NCBI RefSeq assembly: GCF_003634635.1
Contig: NZ_RBJB01000003.1
Location: forward strand, 310,001-374,000
DNA length: 64,000 nucleotides
From: Marinobacter nauticus
GTDB taxonomy: Bacteria > Pseudomonadota > Gammaproteobacteria > Pseudomonadales > Oleiphilaceae
Direction: 5' to 3'
Of the stretch, positions 9,188 through 18,223 are shown one piece after another. The translations under genes were made by a program, and so were the position numbers. The notes beneath the pieces were generated by a model that saw only the letters and a list, made by a program, of their open reading frames with translations, searched no databases and had not been told where the DNA came from. Each line of letters begins with the position of its first letter. The stretch's first letter is position 1.

Positions 9188-9977
9188 CGTCGACACCCTG
9201 TTTCGCGCGCTCTGGGAAGACTACCGGGCCGTAACACCTTCGGCAGACCGCATTCATGCCCTGCTGGCCGAGCGCGAGAACACCGCCATCGTCAATGATC
9301 ATATCGCCCTGAGAACCTTCAACCTGGCGCCGGTGGGTCTGGACGCCCTGGCTGCGCATTTCCTGGCTTTAGGTTACCAACCCGGTGGCGAATACCATTT
9401 TGAAGCCAAGAAGCTCTATGCCCGGCATTACGAGCACCCGGACCCAGAGGTGCCAAAAGTGTTTATCTCCGAACTGCTGGTCGAACAATGCTCAGACCAG
9501 CTGCAAGCGGTGGTGCAGGGTCTGGTAGACCAGATCGACCCGAAAAGAGTGCAGGCTGATGACTTTCTCTACTCAGGTCGACACTGGCATCTGGATTACT
9601 CAACCTATCGACAGTTGCTTGAGGAAAGTGAATACGCCGGCTGGCTGGCAGCCTGGGGCTATCGCGCCAACCACTTTACCGTGAGCATAAACCACCTGGA
9701 CACGATTCACTCGGTACCAGACATCAACACGCTGCTGAAAGAACAGGGCTTTTCCGTGAATGCCAGTGGTGGAGAAGTGAAAGGTTCACCGCAGGACTGC
9801 CTGGAACAGTCGTCCACTATGGCCGACCGTGTTACCGCGCACTTTACCGACCAGGACGCAGTCATTCCGAGCTGCTTTTACGAATTTGCCAAGCGCTACC
9901 CAATGGCCAACGGCAAACTCTATAGCGGTTTTGTTGCCGCCTCCGCCGATCGGATTTTCGAGAGCACCCATAGTTAA
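9177..9977 (+). CDS. DUF1338 protein, 2-oxoadipate dioxygenase/decarboxylase-like
   Basis: 266 residues of the DUF1338 family. The characterised member HglS is an Fe(II) enzyme that converts 2-oxoadipate to 2-hydroxyglutarate in lysine breakdown. Candidate metal ligands are the His of IVNDHIALRTF near 41, the His of RANHFTVSINH and the Glu of FISELL. This short form lacks the insertions of the 460-residue HglS type, so its substrate may differ. The GCGGAGG ribosome site lies inside the 3' end of astA and the coding regions overlap by 11 bp, tying it to arginine catabolism by context. Confidence 0.8.
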   Translation: MHSDVDTLFRALWEDYRAVTPSADRIHALLAERENTAIVNDHIALRTFNLAPVGLDALAAHFLALGYQPGGEYHFEAKKLYARHYEHPDPEVPKVFISELLVEQCSDQLQAVVQGLVDQIDPKRVQADDFLYSGRHWHLDYSTYRQLLEESEYAGWLAAWGYRANHFTVSINHLDTIHSVPDINTLLKEQGFSVNASGGEVKGSPQDCLEQSSTMADRVTAHFTDQDAVIPSCFYEFAKRYPMANGKLYSGFVAASADRIFESTHS

Positions 9978-9989
9978 ACCAGGGAAGGC

Positions 9990-10649
9990 TTAAGGCCAGC
10001 CTTCCTCACCCAGCAGCGGGACAAAGCGTACATCGCCGTAGCTCGCCTGCTCATACTCGGAATCCGACAGCCGGGTGATGCAGAGCAGTTGCTGAAGGCC
10101 GCCCTCTGTGCCCACCGGAATCACCAGCCGCCCGCCGACCGCCAGTTGTTGCTTGAGGGCCGCTGGCACCGCAGGGGCTCCGGCAGCCACGCAGATGCCA
10201 TCAAATGGTGCTGCCTCTGGCCAGCCTAACGTACCGTCTGCGCATTTCACATGCACCTGGGTGAAGCCTGTTCGGTCCAGATTTTTGCGCGCCTGGGCCG
10301 CCAGTTCCGGAATACGCTCAATGGAAAAAACTTCCAGAGCGAGACTGGCCAGGACGGCGGCGGCGTAGCCCGAACCGGTGCCAATATCGAGCACTCGCTC
10401 GCGGCCCTTGAGACACAGAGCTTCTGCCATCAGGGCAACGATGTAAGGCTGAGAAATGGTCTGACCCTGGCCAATGGGTACCGGGTGGTCCTCATAAGCC
10501 TCGAAGCGCAGATGTTCGGGAACAAACTGCTCTCTGGGCACACGCTCCATGGCCTCCAGCACCCGTCCATCGGAAATACCCCGAGTCACCAGCTGGCACC
10601 GGACCATGGCCCGTCGCATATCACTCAGATCCTGTCCGTCTTTGTTCAT
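9990..10649 (-). CDS. pcm: Protein-L-isoaspartate O-methyltransferase
   Basis: 219 residues, the usual PCMT length. It methylates L-isoaspartyl residues of damaged proteins using S-adenosylmethionine. The N-terminal MVRCQLVTRGI, the substrate-loop segment GQGQTISQPYIVALM near 60-75 and the SAM motif VLDIGTGSGYAAAVLA near 87-102 are all intact. It converges on the DUF1338 gene, with a GGAAGGCT/AGCCTTCC stem straddling the 3' ends. Confidence 0.93.
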   Translation of the reverse strand: MNKDGQDLSDMRRAMVRCQLVTRGISDGRVLEAMERVPREQFVPEHLRFEAYEDHPVPIGQGQTISQPYIVALMAEALCLKGRERVLDIGTGSGYAAAVLASLALEVFSIERIPELAAQARKNLDRTGFTQVHVKCADGTLGWPEAAPFDGICVAAGAPAVPAALKQQLAVGGRLVIPVGTEGGLQQLLCITRLSDSEYEQASYGDVRFVPLLGEEGWP

Positions 10650-10825
10650 AAGGTGTCCCTCCTCATGCTTACCTGTCGTTACAAAGGCATAACTTTTTTA
10701 CAACAGTGCGAACACCCGAGACTGACTACTTTTTAACCACAGGTTACTCCTGATGCCGACACAGGAGAACCAGACAACAACAAAAAGATCAGGGCCCATA
10801 AACCGGCCCGAATGGAGCGCAGACC

Positions 10826-11491
10826 ATGTCAACATCCGTGGATCATCTTCAGGAACGTACCCAGGACGCCAGCGACCTGCTAACGGACATCGTACCCTCG
10901 GCCATTACGCTCGCCACCATGCTACGCCACCGGAAAATGGCGGCCTGGTTGCGGGAAGAATTTGATGGCTACATCGACAAGGACAAGGCCCCGCCCTACC
11001 GACGCGACCTGCCCGGTCACATTGTTGCAAAATCACCCCAGTACGGCTGGATTCCAGCGCCGGTGGATGAGCGCCAGACCGCGGAATACGGTCACCTGGA
11101 CCTTCCGGAGGGCATCAAGTCCCTGGAGCAGGTGTGCCTGAACTGCAAGAAAGGCAATGGTCATCGGGCGTTGCTGGACAAAGACGACATGGCCCATGTG
11201 CAAAAGCAAATCAACCTCAAGGCGGAACTGGCGATCAATCTCAGCCGTGAAGTTTACTGCCGCCTGCTGCGCACCATCCGCTCGGCGATCTACCTGTGGA
11301 CAGAGTCCCTGGCCGACGCCGGCATGACCGGGGAACACAATCATTACAGCCCGGAAGAACGTAAGACCGTGGAGCACCTGGACACCCCTGAGGCTTTCTG
11401 GCGCCAGGCCATGGAACAGGTGGATGAACTGCCTGTGCCCGATGTCAGGGAACTGGGTTTCCTTGAACGTATGTTTGGGCGCGCCGGCTAA
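10826..11491 (+). CDS. AbiTii-like domain protein
   Basis: 221 residues, cytoplasmic, with no signal peptide. The N-terminal third resembles the AbiTii domain: an AITLATMLRHRKMAAWLREE helix followed by FDGYIDKDKAPPYRR, fitting the family pattern of a Trp-containing helix, Glu, GY and PxYR. A CLNCKKG Cys pair sits near 112-115 and could bind metal. The remaining part is helical (AINLSREVYCRLLRTIRSAI). The AbiTii domain is named after abortive-infection proteins, but its activity is not established. It stands alone between pcm and the L,D-transpeptidase. The domain assignment is by eye only. Confidence 0.55.
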   Translation: MSTSVDHLQERTQDASDLLTDIVPSAITLATMLRHRKMAAWLREEFDGYIDKDKAPPYRRDLPGHIVAKSPQYGWIPAPVDERQTAEYGHLDLPEGIKSLEQVCLNCKKGNGHRALLDKDDMAHVQKQINLKAELAINLSREVYCRLLRTIRSAIYLWTESLADAGMTGEHNHYSPEERKTVEHLDTPEAFWRQAMEQVDELPVPDVRELGFLERMFGRAG

Positions 11492-11503
11492 GCCCCAGCC
11501 ATT

Positions 11504-11525
11504 GCCGCCCGCAGTCTCGGGCGGC
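11504..11525 (+). terminator. Hairpin after AbiTii-like gene
   Basis: GCCGCCCG and CGGGCGGC form a perfect 8-bp stem around CAGTCT, 12 bases after the stop codon. There is no T-run, so termination strength is uncertain. Confidence 0.45.
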
Positions 11526-11653
11526 AGAAGCCAACCGCGATTTGCCCCTACCGGGATTGAACGATCAGGTTATACTGCCGTCAGATAGACTGCCCAGGCA
11601 TTACGGACACCACAGGGACAGCCTTTGATCGTACACCGCAATGGAGGCGCAGA

Positions 11654-13336
11654 ATGCAGGAAGCTCGTTACCCACTCACCCTGTACTGGCTTCTCCTGGC
11701 TCTGGTGTTTGCGGTTCCGGCCAGGGCCCAGGGCAATGATGGACTGATCAACCGCATTGAAGCCCTGCAGGCTGGTTACCCGGTATCGGTGCTGGAATCC
11801 CGGCTATATGCCAAGGAAGCACTGACGCGATTCTACGAAGCCAGAGGGTACACGCTGGCCTGGGAGGACCCGAGCAATCGCAGGGAATTACTCGAAGCCA
11901 TCCGGGCAGTGGTCGGTGACGGCCTCAGCCCCGGCGACTACCACTACGACACCCTTGCAGCACTCGCCCTGAAAGACCTGAATGACAGTGCCGAGGAATT
12001 ACAGACCGACCTTGACCTTGTACTCTCGGATGCCTTCCTGCTACTGGCGTCCCACCTGCACCACGGCAAGGTCAACCCCACAACCATCCATGCGGAATGG
12101 ACCGCCAACCGCCAGCAAAGGGAGATGCAGTCGGTCTTGGCCGAAGCCCTGGCCAGCGGCACCGTCTACACCACCCTGCAGGATCTGAAACCCCGCTCTG
12201 CGGCCTACCATCAACTGGTACAACGACGTAAAGCGCTGGGTGAGCTGATCAGCGCAGACTGGCCGGCTATCGTTTCGGGACCAAGTATCCGACCAGGCGA
12301 TACCGACAACCGCATACCCGACATTCGTCGCCGCCTGGCACTGTTGGGCGACCTCTCCGGCGACTCGCCAGAAGCCTCGAATCACCAACACTACGACGAC
12401 GCCCTGGCCACTGCGATCCCGTTATTCCAGGCCCGACACGGTCTGGAACCAGATGGAATCGTCGGCCGGGACACCCTGACAGCACTGAACCTGTTGCCCC
12501 TGGAACGGATATACCGCCTTGACGCCAACCTGGAACGGTGGCGGTGGTTACCGGAATCCCTGGGAGAAACCTATGTCGTCGTTAACATCGCCGGTTTTGA
12601 GCTGGTGCTCGTAGAGAGCGGCGAGCAGGTCCATCGCCAACGGGTAATTGTTGGCAGGCCATACCGGCAGACGCCAGTATTCAGCGATCGCATTCGCTAC
12701 CTGGTGTTCAGTCCGACCTGGACGGTACCCCGGAAGCTGATGATCGAAGACCAGCTACCGATCATACGGTCAGATCCTGAGTATCTGGAGCGCCTGGGCT
12801 TCAAGGTTTTCAGGGGCTGGGGCGCAAACCAGAGCGAGGTCGATCCAGCAGAAATCGACTGGACGGAACTCTCGAAGAACAACTTTCCCTACCAGCTGAT
12901 TCAGCAACCCGGCCCCCAGAATGCGCTGGGCCAGGTCAAATTCATGTTCCCGAACCAGTACGACATCTACCTCCACGACACACCGGCGCAATCGTTGTTC
13001 AGTCGGCTGGAGCGAACCCTGAGCTCCGGCTGCATCCGTCTGGAACGCCCCGTTGAGCTGGCCGAACGATTGCTGGCCAACACCAACGGATGGAACAAAA
13101 AGCGAATTGAGCAGACTCTGGCAACCGCCGAACCGGCAACCGTGGTGCTATCGGAACCGGTGCCTGTGTACCTGCAATACTGGACCACCTGGATTGATCC
13201 GGCCGGCGTTCTCCAGTTCCGGAACGATGTGTATGATCGTGACCGCCGTTTGCTGCAGGCACTGCGTGCAGATTCTGAGGGCGGACAGTCACTTACACCC
13301 AGAGCTGATAATCGTCCCACGGCACGCACGGACTAG
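11654..13336 (+). CDS. L,D-transpeptidase, LdtD/YcbB type
   Basis: 560 residues with a signal peptide (cleavage after ARA near 25). A peptidoglycan-binding region (IPLFQARHGLEPDGIVGRDT, about 255-275) precedes the YkuD catalytic domain, with HDTPAQSLFS and SSGCIRLERP; the catalytic Cys is residue 460. It forms 3-3 crosslinks between meso-diaminopimelate residues of peptidoglycan in the periplasm. Length and layout match LdtD rather than the short ErfK group. The gene appears monocistronic. Confidence 0.9.
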   Translation: MQEARYPLTLYWLLLALVFAVPARAQGNDGLINRIEALQAGYPVSVLESRLYAKEALTRFYEARGYTLAWEDPSNRRELLEAIRAVVGDGLSPGDYHYDTLAALALKDLNDSAEELQTDLDLVLSDAFLLLASHLHHGKVNPTTIHAEWTANRQQREMQSVLAEALASGTVYTTLQDLKPRSAAYHQLVQRRKALGELISADWPAIVSGPSIRPGDTDNRIPDIRRRLALLGDLSGDSPEASNHQHYDDALATAIPLFQARHGLEPDGIVGRDTLTALNLLPLERIYRLDANLERWRWLPESLGETYVVVNIAGFELVLVESGEQVHRQRVIVGRPYRQTPVFSDRIRYLVFSPTWTVPRKLMIEDQLPIIRSDPEYLERLGFKVFRGWGANQSEVDPAEIDWTELSKNNFPYQLIQQPGPQNALGQVKFMFPNQYDIYLHDTPAQSLFSRLERTLSSGCIRLERPVELAERLLANTNGWNKKRIEQTLATAEPATVVLSEPVPVYLQYWTTWIDPAGVLQFRNDVYDRDRRLLQALRADSEGGQSLTPRADNRPTARTD

Positions 13337-13350
13337 CTTCTTGCGGTCAT

Positions 13351-13376
13351 AAAAAAACACCGGGCAAAGCCCGGTG
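13351..13376 (-). terminator. Intrinsic terminator of the tct operon
   Basis: CACCGGGC and GCCCGGTG form an 8-bp stem with a three-base loop. On the reverse strand the stem is followed by seven Ts, placing it downstream of tctA. Confidence 0.9.
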
Positions 13377-13422
13377 CAAAGACTGACAAAGGCAGCTCGT
13401 CAGAAAAGCCTTAAAGATATGG

Positions 13423-14949
13423 TTAGTCGCTGACAGGGGACTCTTTGATCGCCGCATTCATTCTGCGGCGAAGTAGTGGCCCCACGAGATAAGGCAGTAC
13501 CAGGCCAAGGCCGGCGACAGTCCATAACCCGATGGCGAGAGGACTCCCCCAAAGAATGCTCCAGTCGCCGTCCGACAGGACCAGAGCATGTCCCAGGTTT
13601 TTCTCCATTTCCGGCCCCAGCAACAGGCCCAGAATGATGGGAACCAGAGGAATCTCAAGTTTGCGCAGAAAATAGCCGGCAATACCGAAGGCAATCATGA
13701 AATACAGATCGAAGGTGCTGTGGCTGATCGAGTAGATCCCGACAAACGCGACCATCGTGACAATTGGCAGCAGATACATCGGCGGCACAGACAACAACCT
13801 TACGAAGAATCCCACCAGCGGAATGTTCAACACCAGCAGGAGGACGTTGCCAATCAGCAGCGCGGCAATAACGCCCCACACAATGTCGGCATTCTGGGTA
13901 AACATCAGCGGGCCCGGTGTGATGTTCAGCGAAATCAGCATCGCCAGCAGGACAGCGGTCGTGCCGCTGCCCGGCACACCCAATGTCAGCATGGGGACCA
14001 GGGCACCAGAGGATGCCCCGTTGTTACCGGCCTCGGGCGCAACAACGCCCCGGATGTCACCTTCACCAAAACGGCCTTTTTTGCCGACCACCTGTTTTTC
14101 CAGGGTGTAGCTGATAAAACTCCCCAGAGAAGCACCCGCCCCCGGCAGCACACCGGAAATAAAGCCGAGAATCCCGCCGCGAAGCTGTGTTGGTATGGTC
14201 GTTACCAACTCCTTCAGGCTCAGGCTGAGCTTGCCAACCTGCATTTTCTCTCGCCCTTCCCCCATGCGATGCTCCACGAAAAACAACAACTCGGAGATGG
14301 CAAACAGACCCACAATGGCCAGAATGAAATCGATACCTTCATAGAGTTCAAGCACACCGAAGGTATAGCGCTGGGTTCCCGTGGAAATATCGATACCCAC
14401 CGTGGAAATCATGATCCCCAATGCCGCCGCAATAACCGTCTTCATGGGGTTCTTGCCGGTGATCCCGCCCAATGTGGCAAACGCCAGCAGAAACAGCGCA
14501 AAGTACTCGGCAGGGCCGAAGGTAAGGGCAAACCTGGCCAGCACGGGCGCCAGCATGATCAACCCGATGGTCCCGATCAGACCACCCGAGAAAGACGCGA
14601 TGGCAGAAACCGCCAAGGCATCAGCGGCCCTCCCTTTACGGGCCATCGGGTAGCCATCCAGGCAGGTCATCATCGCCGGTTCATCGCCCGGTATGTTGAG
14701 CAGAATGGAGGAGATTCGCCCGCCGTACATGGCGCCTGCATAGACTGCGGTCAACAGAATCATGGCGGTTTCGGGCGGAAGTCCCAGCGTAAACGCCAGT
14801 GGTATAAGAATCGCCACACCATTGGCCGGCCCCAGTCCTGGAAGACAACCAATCAGGGTGCCGACAAATGCGCCAAACAGAGCGAACATCAGGTTATACG
14901 GAGTCAGCGCTACGGCAAACCCCTCCATCAGAAAGCCAAGGGTTTCCAT
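13423..14949 (-). CDS. tctA: Tripartite tricarboxylate transporter, large permease TctA
   Basis: 508 residues with about 11-12 membrane segments, the TctA large permease of the tripartite tricarboxylate transporter family. Family segments GCLPGLGPANGVAILIP, GRISSILLNIPGDEPA and GVLPGAGASLGSFISYT are intact. It uses an ion gradient together with TctB and the periplasmic TctC to import citrate or a related carboxylate. Its ATG shares one base with the tctB stop (TGATG), indicating translational coupling. It is the last gene of tctCBA. Confidence 0.93.
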   Translation of the reverse strand: METLGFLMEGFAVALTPYNLMFALFGAFVGTLIGCLPGLGPANGVAILIPLAFTLGLPPETAMILLTAVYAGAMYGGRISSILLNIPGDEPAMMTCLDGYPMARKGRAADALAVSAIASFSGGLIGTIGLIMLAPVLARFALTFGPAEYFALFLLAFATLGGITGKNPMKTVIAAALGIMISTVGIDISTGTQRYTFGVLELYEGIDFILAIVGLFAISELLFFVEHRMGEGREKMQVGKLSLSLKELVTTIPTQLRGGILGFISGVLPGAGASLGSFISYTLEKQVVGKKGRFGEGDIRGVVAPEAGNNGASSGALVPMLTLGVPGSGTTAVLLAMLISLNITPGPLMFTQNADIVWGVIAALLIGNVLLLVLNIPLVGFFVRLLSVPPMYLLPIVTMVAFVGIYSISHSTFDLYFMIAFGIAGYFLRKLEIPLVPIILGLLLGPEMEKNLGHALVLSDGDWSILWGSPLAIGLWTVAGLGLVLPYLVGPLLRRRMNAAIKESPVSD

Positions 14950-15395
14950 CAGTGCACCTCCAGCAGGCCAGCCGGCAAGCTCAACGACAACCCATAATTG
15001 AACAGGACGAACACCACGACGGCGCTGCCTAAACCGGTAAGAAAGGCCCGTTTAGGCGCTGCTCCCATGCGCCAGCTGAGCGTTCCGACCGCCAAGGTTG
15101 TCGCGATGACGAATCCCAGCGGCTCCAGCAACAAGGCATACACCACCAGAACCAACACCGAGACCAGAAGTTCCAGTGCCGATTTACCAACCGGCCACCG
15201 GGCATCCGGGTCAGGTTTGATCATCAGATACAGACTTCCGGCCACCAGAACCACCGACAAGATGGTAGGAAAGGTCTCTGGGCCGACCCCCTCAGCGCCA
15301 CCAAAGGGTTCCGGCCACTGCTGCGCAGCCCAGCCATAAGCCACTGCCAGGACCAGAAGACCCAGGCCGAGAATACGATCACCGAAGCCCGTCAT
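14949..15395 (-). CDS. tctB: Tripartite tricarboxylate transporter, small permease TctB
   Basis: 148 residues with four hydrophobic segments, the normal size and topology for TctB. The first segment (ILGLGLLVLAVAYGWAAQQW) follows a short N-terminus; GVGPETFPTI and a C-terminal LFNYGLSLSLPAGLL are family-like. It overlaps tctC by four bases and tctA by one, so the three subunits are made together. Confidence 0.9.
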   Translation of the reverse strand: MTGFGDRILGLGLLVLAVAYGWAAQQWPEPFGGAEGVGPETFPTILSVVLVAGSLYLMIKPDPDARWPVGKSALELLVSVLVLVVYALLLEPLGFVIATTLAVGTLSWRMGAAPKRAFLTGLGSAVVVFVLFNYGLSLSLPAGLLEVH

Positions 15396-16369
15396 TTGAG
15401 TAACCCGATTTCACGAGAGAGTGCTTCAATGTCCTGCACCTGGTTGCGCACGAATTCGTCAAACGCGCTGGCAGGAGGGTGAAACGGAATCAATCCGTTA
15501 CGGGCCATCACCTGTTTCCATTCTTCGCTGGCGTACAGGGTGTCGACCGCATCTACCCAATACTGCTTGGCGGCTTCATCCGCGTCTTTAGGCATGTAAA
15601 AGCCCCGCCAGTTTGGCCCTACCGCATCAATGCCCTGCTCTCTCGCTGTGGGCAGATCACTGAATTTGCCTGGCAAACGTTCATCGGCCAGAACAGCGAT
15701 CACTCGCAAATCTCCGGACTCCATGAACCCTGTCGCCTCAGACAGATCACCGGTAAACGCATCCACCTGGCCACCCACAACCTGAGTCATGGCTTCACCG
15801 CCATTGTTGTAGGACAGATAGGGAATCGATGGGAGTTTTTCCGCACCCGCCGCTTTTGCGGCAATCAGCACCTTCAGGTGGTCCCAGCCACCCCGTGCGC
15901 TGCCACCGGCAAACTTGACGGACTTGGGATTGGCCTTCACGGCATCCATCAGTTCTTTGAGGTTCTGATACCTGGAATTCTTGCTTACCGCGATAATCCC
16001 GTAGTCGGCACCCAGTGCGCCCACCCAGGTGACCATATCGGCATTCATGCCAGGAAACTGGCCCTGGGCCAGGCGCGTTGTCGTTGCCGTGGAGGCCGCC
16101 ACCAGCAGCTTGTTATCACCTGCGCGTTTGCTCACGGTATGAGCGTAGGCAACGCCTCCGCCAGCGCCGGCCATATTGACGGTCTGCACTGTTCCATCAA
16201 CCAGGCTGAGGTCCTGCAGCACATTGCCTACGCTCCGGCAGGTAAAGTCCCAACCGCCTCCGGGATCCGCCGGTGCCAGACACTCAACCTTGCCAGAAGG
16301 TTGCCAAGCCATTGCCGAGGTACTGACGGCGGCCGCCGCCACCAAAGAGAGGAATCGTTTGAACATCAT
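15392..16369 (-). CDS. tctC: Tripartite tricarboxylate transporter substrate-binding protein TctC
   Basis: 325 residues with a signal peptide (FLSLVAAAAVSTSAMA, cleavage near 20). It is the Bug/TctC periplasmic receptor, with the ECLAPADPGGGWDFTCRSVG ligand-loop segment and GGSARGGWDHLKV near 155. I start it at the ATG at 16369, six bases after AAGGTG; a GTG three codons upstream is less well placed. The Cys pair (ECLAP, FTCRS) is typical of citrate-type TctC proteins. The ligand is likely a tri- or dicarboxylate. Confidence 0.92.
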   Translation of the reverse strand: MMFKRFLSLVAAAAVSTSAMAWQPSGKVECLAPADPGGGWDFTCRSVGNVLQDLSLVDGTVQTVNMAGAGGGVAYAHTVSKRAGDNKLLVAASTATTTRLAQGQFPGMNADMVTWVGALGADYGIIAVSKNSRYQNLKELMDAVKANPKSVKFAGGSARGGWDHLKVLIAAKAAGAEKLPSIPYLSYNNGGEAMTQVVGGQVDAFTGDLSEATGFMESGDLRVIAVLADERLPGKFSDLPTAREQGIDAVGPNWRGFYMPKDADEAAKQYWVDAVDTLYASEEWKQVMARNGLIPFHPPASAFDEFVRNQVQDIEALSREIGLLK

Positions 16370-16411
16370 TGTGGTCACCTTACTCAGTTGTTTTTGTCAT
16401 GATCGCCAGGT

Positions 16412-16443
16412 CACCGGAACAAATGAGGAAGAGCTCTCCGGTG
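16412..16443. promoter_or_regulatory. Inverted repeat upstream of tctC
   Basis: CACCGGA (16412-16418) and TCCGGTG (16437-16443) are a perfect 7-bp inverted repeat 18 bases apart. They lie in the divergent region between tctC and the sensor kinase gene. It could be an operator for the adjacent CitB-type regulator or an mRNA leader hairpin; nothing in the sequence decides between them. Confidence 0.35.
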
Positions 16444-16561
16444 AGGCGATTAAGGGCAGACTAATAGGTGAAACCCGAGACACAGAAGCTTGTGGGCGTA
16501 ACGCCTTTAAAGGCTTTTTTCTGCATTCTGTGCATAAAGATCACGGGCGGTGGCCGCGAGG

Positions 16562-18223
16562 ATGGATTACCCTGAAAAGCAAACGACAAAAAGCCGTGCT
16601 CTATCCGTGTTAAGAAAAACCAAACTGAAAACCCGAATGATCCTGACCCTGGGATTGCTCGGCACCTTGCAAACGGTGCTGATTGGCAGTTTTGCCGGCT
16701 ATTACCTCAGTGAGTCACTGTATGAGGAAATTGGCGAGCGCGCTCTGATGGTCGCCAAAACCGTTGCCGCCACACCGGCTGTTATCGAGGGCGTCCGCAC
16801 CAGAAACATCCCTGCGCTCAATCAACTGGCCCGTCGGCTTACCGAAACCAATGAAGCTCTGTTTATTGTCATTGGCGATCACCGGGCAATCCGTCTGGCG
16901 CATCCGGACCCGACCCGGATTGGCTATTCGATGGGTGACGACGATGGTGATTACGGCCAACAGGCTCTGCAACACGGCCAGGCGTATGTCGCTCGCGCCA
17001 AAGGCAGCCTTGGGGCGTCCATGCGCGGAAAGGCTCCGGTATCCACTCCGGAAACGGGCAAGATCATCGGGATCGTATCGGTGGGTTACAGTCTCGAGCA
17101 GGTTGAGAACACCATACGTCGATATAATTTTGTTCTCTATGGTGTTGTCGGCCTAATGCTTTTGTTCACAGTGTTCTCAGCCATCATCATCGCCGGCCGA
17201 TTCAAGCGTGCCATCTTCGGCCTTGAACCAGAGGAAATCGCCCGGTTGTTCCAGGAGCGTGACGCTACCCTGCAATCCGTTCGTGAAGGCATTATTGCGG
17301 TCAATCGGGACGGGATAATAACCACCGCCAACCGGGCAGCCTATGAGACACTGGAACTGCCTGAGAACGAACCTCTCGCAGGCAAGCCCATTCTGGACAT
17401 TCTGCCGGAAAGCAGCCTGATGTCGGTATTGCAAACCGGACAACCAGACTTCGACCGTGAAGTATGGTTAAGAGGACGACAAATGGTGGTCAATCGCCTG
17501 CCAGTTCGCCAGGGTGAGCAGATCATCGGCGTGGTAGCCAGCTTTCGCCGGCGAGATGAGCTTGATCAGGTGAGTAGACAACTCACGCGAATACAGCAGT
17601 ATGCCGATACCCTTCGCAGCCAGACCCATGAATACTCAAACAAACTTCACACCATCGCCGGACTGATACAGATTGGCGCGACTGAAGAGGCGCTTAATCT
17701 GATTGGCAGCGAGGTGAGCGACCATCAGGCGCTGCTGCATCTTCTGCTGGAAGCCGTGCCAGACCCGATTATCGCTGGTTGTCTGCTCGGAAAGTACAAT
17801 AGGGCGAAGGAAATGGGCCTGCGTCTGGAAATAGACCCTGGCAGCCAGATGGCCGACCTCCCTGCGGAGCTGCCCAGGGATCAGTTGGTCAGCGTTCTCG
17901 GCAACCTGATTGACAATGCGCTTGAAGCCACGCTCCACAAGGCAGGCAACGGTGGCCGGGTATCACTGTCGATGACCGACCTGGGGCACGAGCTGATTTT
18001 CGAGGTTGAAGACGAGGGCCCCGGAGTTCCCGGGCCGGATCGGGCCCGGATTTTCGAGCGTGGCTTCAGCACCAAAGGTGAGAAACACGGGATCGGCCTG
18101 CACCTGGTTCAGCAGTTTCTCGATCGCTGGGGAGGCTCGGTGACGGTTGAAAACCTGTCCCAAGGTGGCAGTCGTTTTACGCTCTACTTACCGAAAACGC
18201 CAATGGCGGGAGGACATCCGTGA
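16562..18223 (+). CDS. CitA/DcuS-type sensor histidine kinase
   Basis: About 553 residues. Membrane span 1 is near 25-47, a periplasmic PAS-like sensor domain (LFIVIGDHRAIRLAHPDPTR) follows, and span 2 is near 191-212. A cytoplasmic PAS domain spans about 235-330, then a SpoOB-like dimerisation helix with the phospho-acceptor SQTHEYSNKLHT (His near 356), and a HATPase domain (NLIDNALEA, EDEGPGVP). This is the CitA/DcuS/DctS group that senses citrate or C4-dicarboxylates. The start is uncertain (GTG at 16550, ATG at 16562 or GTG at 16607). It overlaps the regulator gene by four bases and is divergent from tctCBA, its likely target. Confidence 0.9.
   Translation: MDYPEKQTTKSRALSVLRKTKLKTRMILTLGLLGTLQTVLIGSFAGYYLSESLYEEIGERALMVAKTVAATPAVIEGVRTRNIPALNQLARRLTETNEALFIVIGDHRAIRLAHPDPTRIGYSMGDDDGDYGQQALQHGQAYVARAKGSLGASMRGKAPVSTPETGKIIGIVSVGYSLEQVENTIRRYNFVLYGVVGLMLLFTVFSAIIIAGRFKRAIFGLEPEEIARLFQERDATLQSVREGIIAVNRDGIITTANRAAYETLELPENEPLAGKPILDILPESSLMSVLQTGQPDFDREVWLRGRQMVVNRLPVRQGEQIIGVVASFRRRDELDQVSRQLTRIQQYADTLRSQTHEYSNKLHTIAGLIQIGATEEALNLIGSEVSDHQALLHLLLEAVPDPIIAGCLLGKYNRAKEMGLRLEIDPGSQMADLPAELPRDQLVSVLGNLIDNALEATLHKAGNGGRVSLSMTDLGHELIFEVEDEGPGVPGPDRARIFERGFSTKGEKHGIGLHLVQQFLDRWGGSVTVENLSQGGSRFTLYLPKTPMAGGHP

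Noticed and set aside
13588..14997. Long open frame of 469 codons opposite tctA
   Set aside because: Antisense shadow of a well-supported gene; composition (many Gln, Arg, His) is that of a complementary frame and there is no ribosome site.
15479..16402. 307-codon frame opposite tctC
   Set aside because: Shadow of tctC; no family-like segments.
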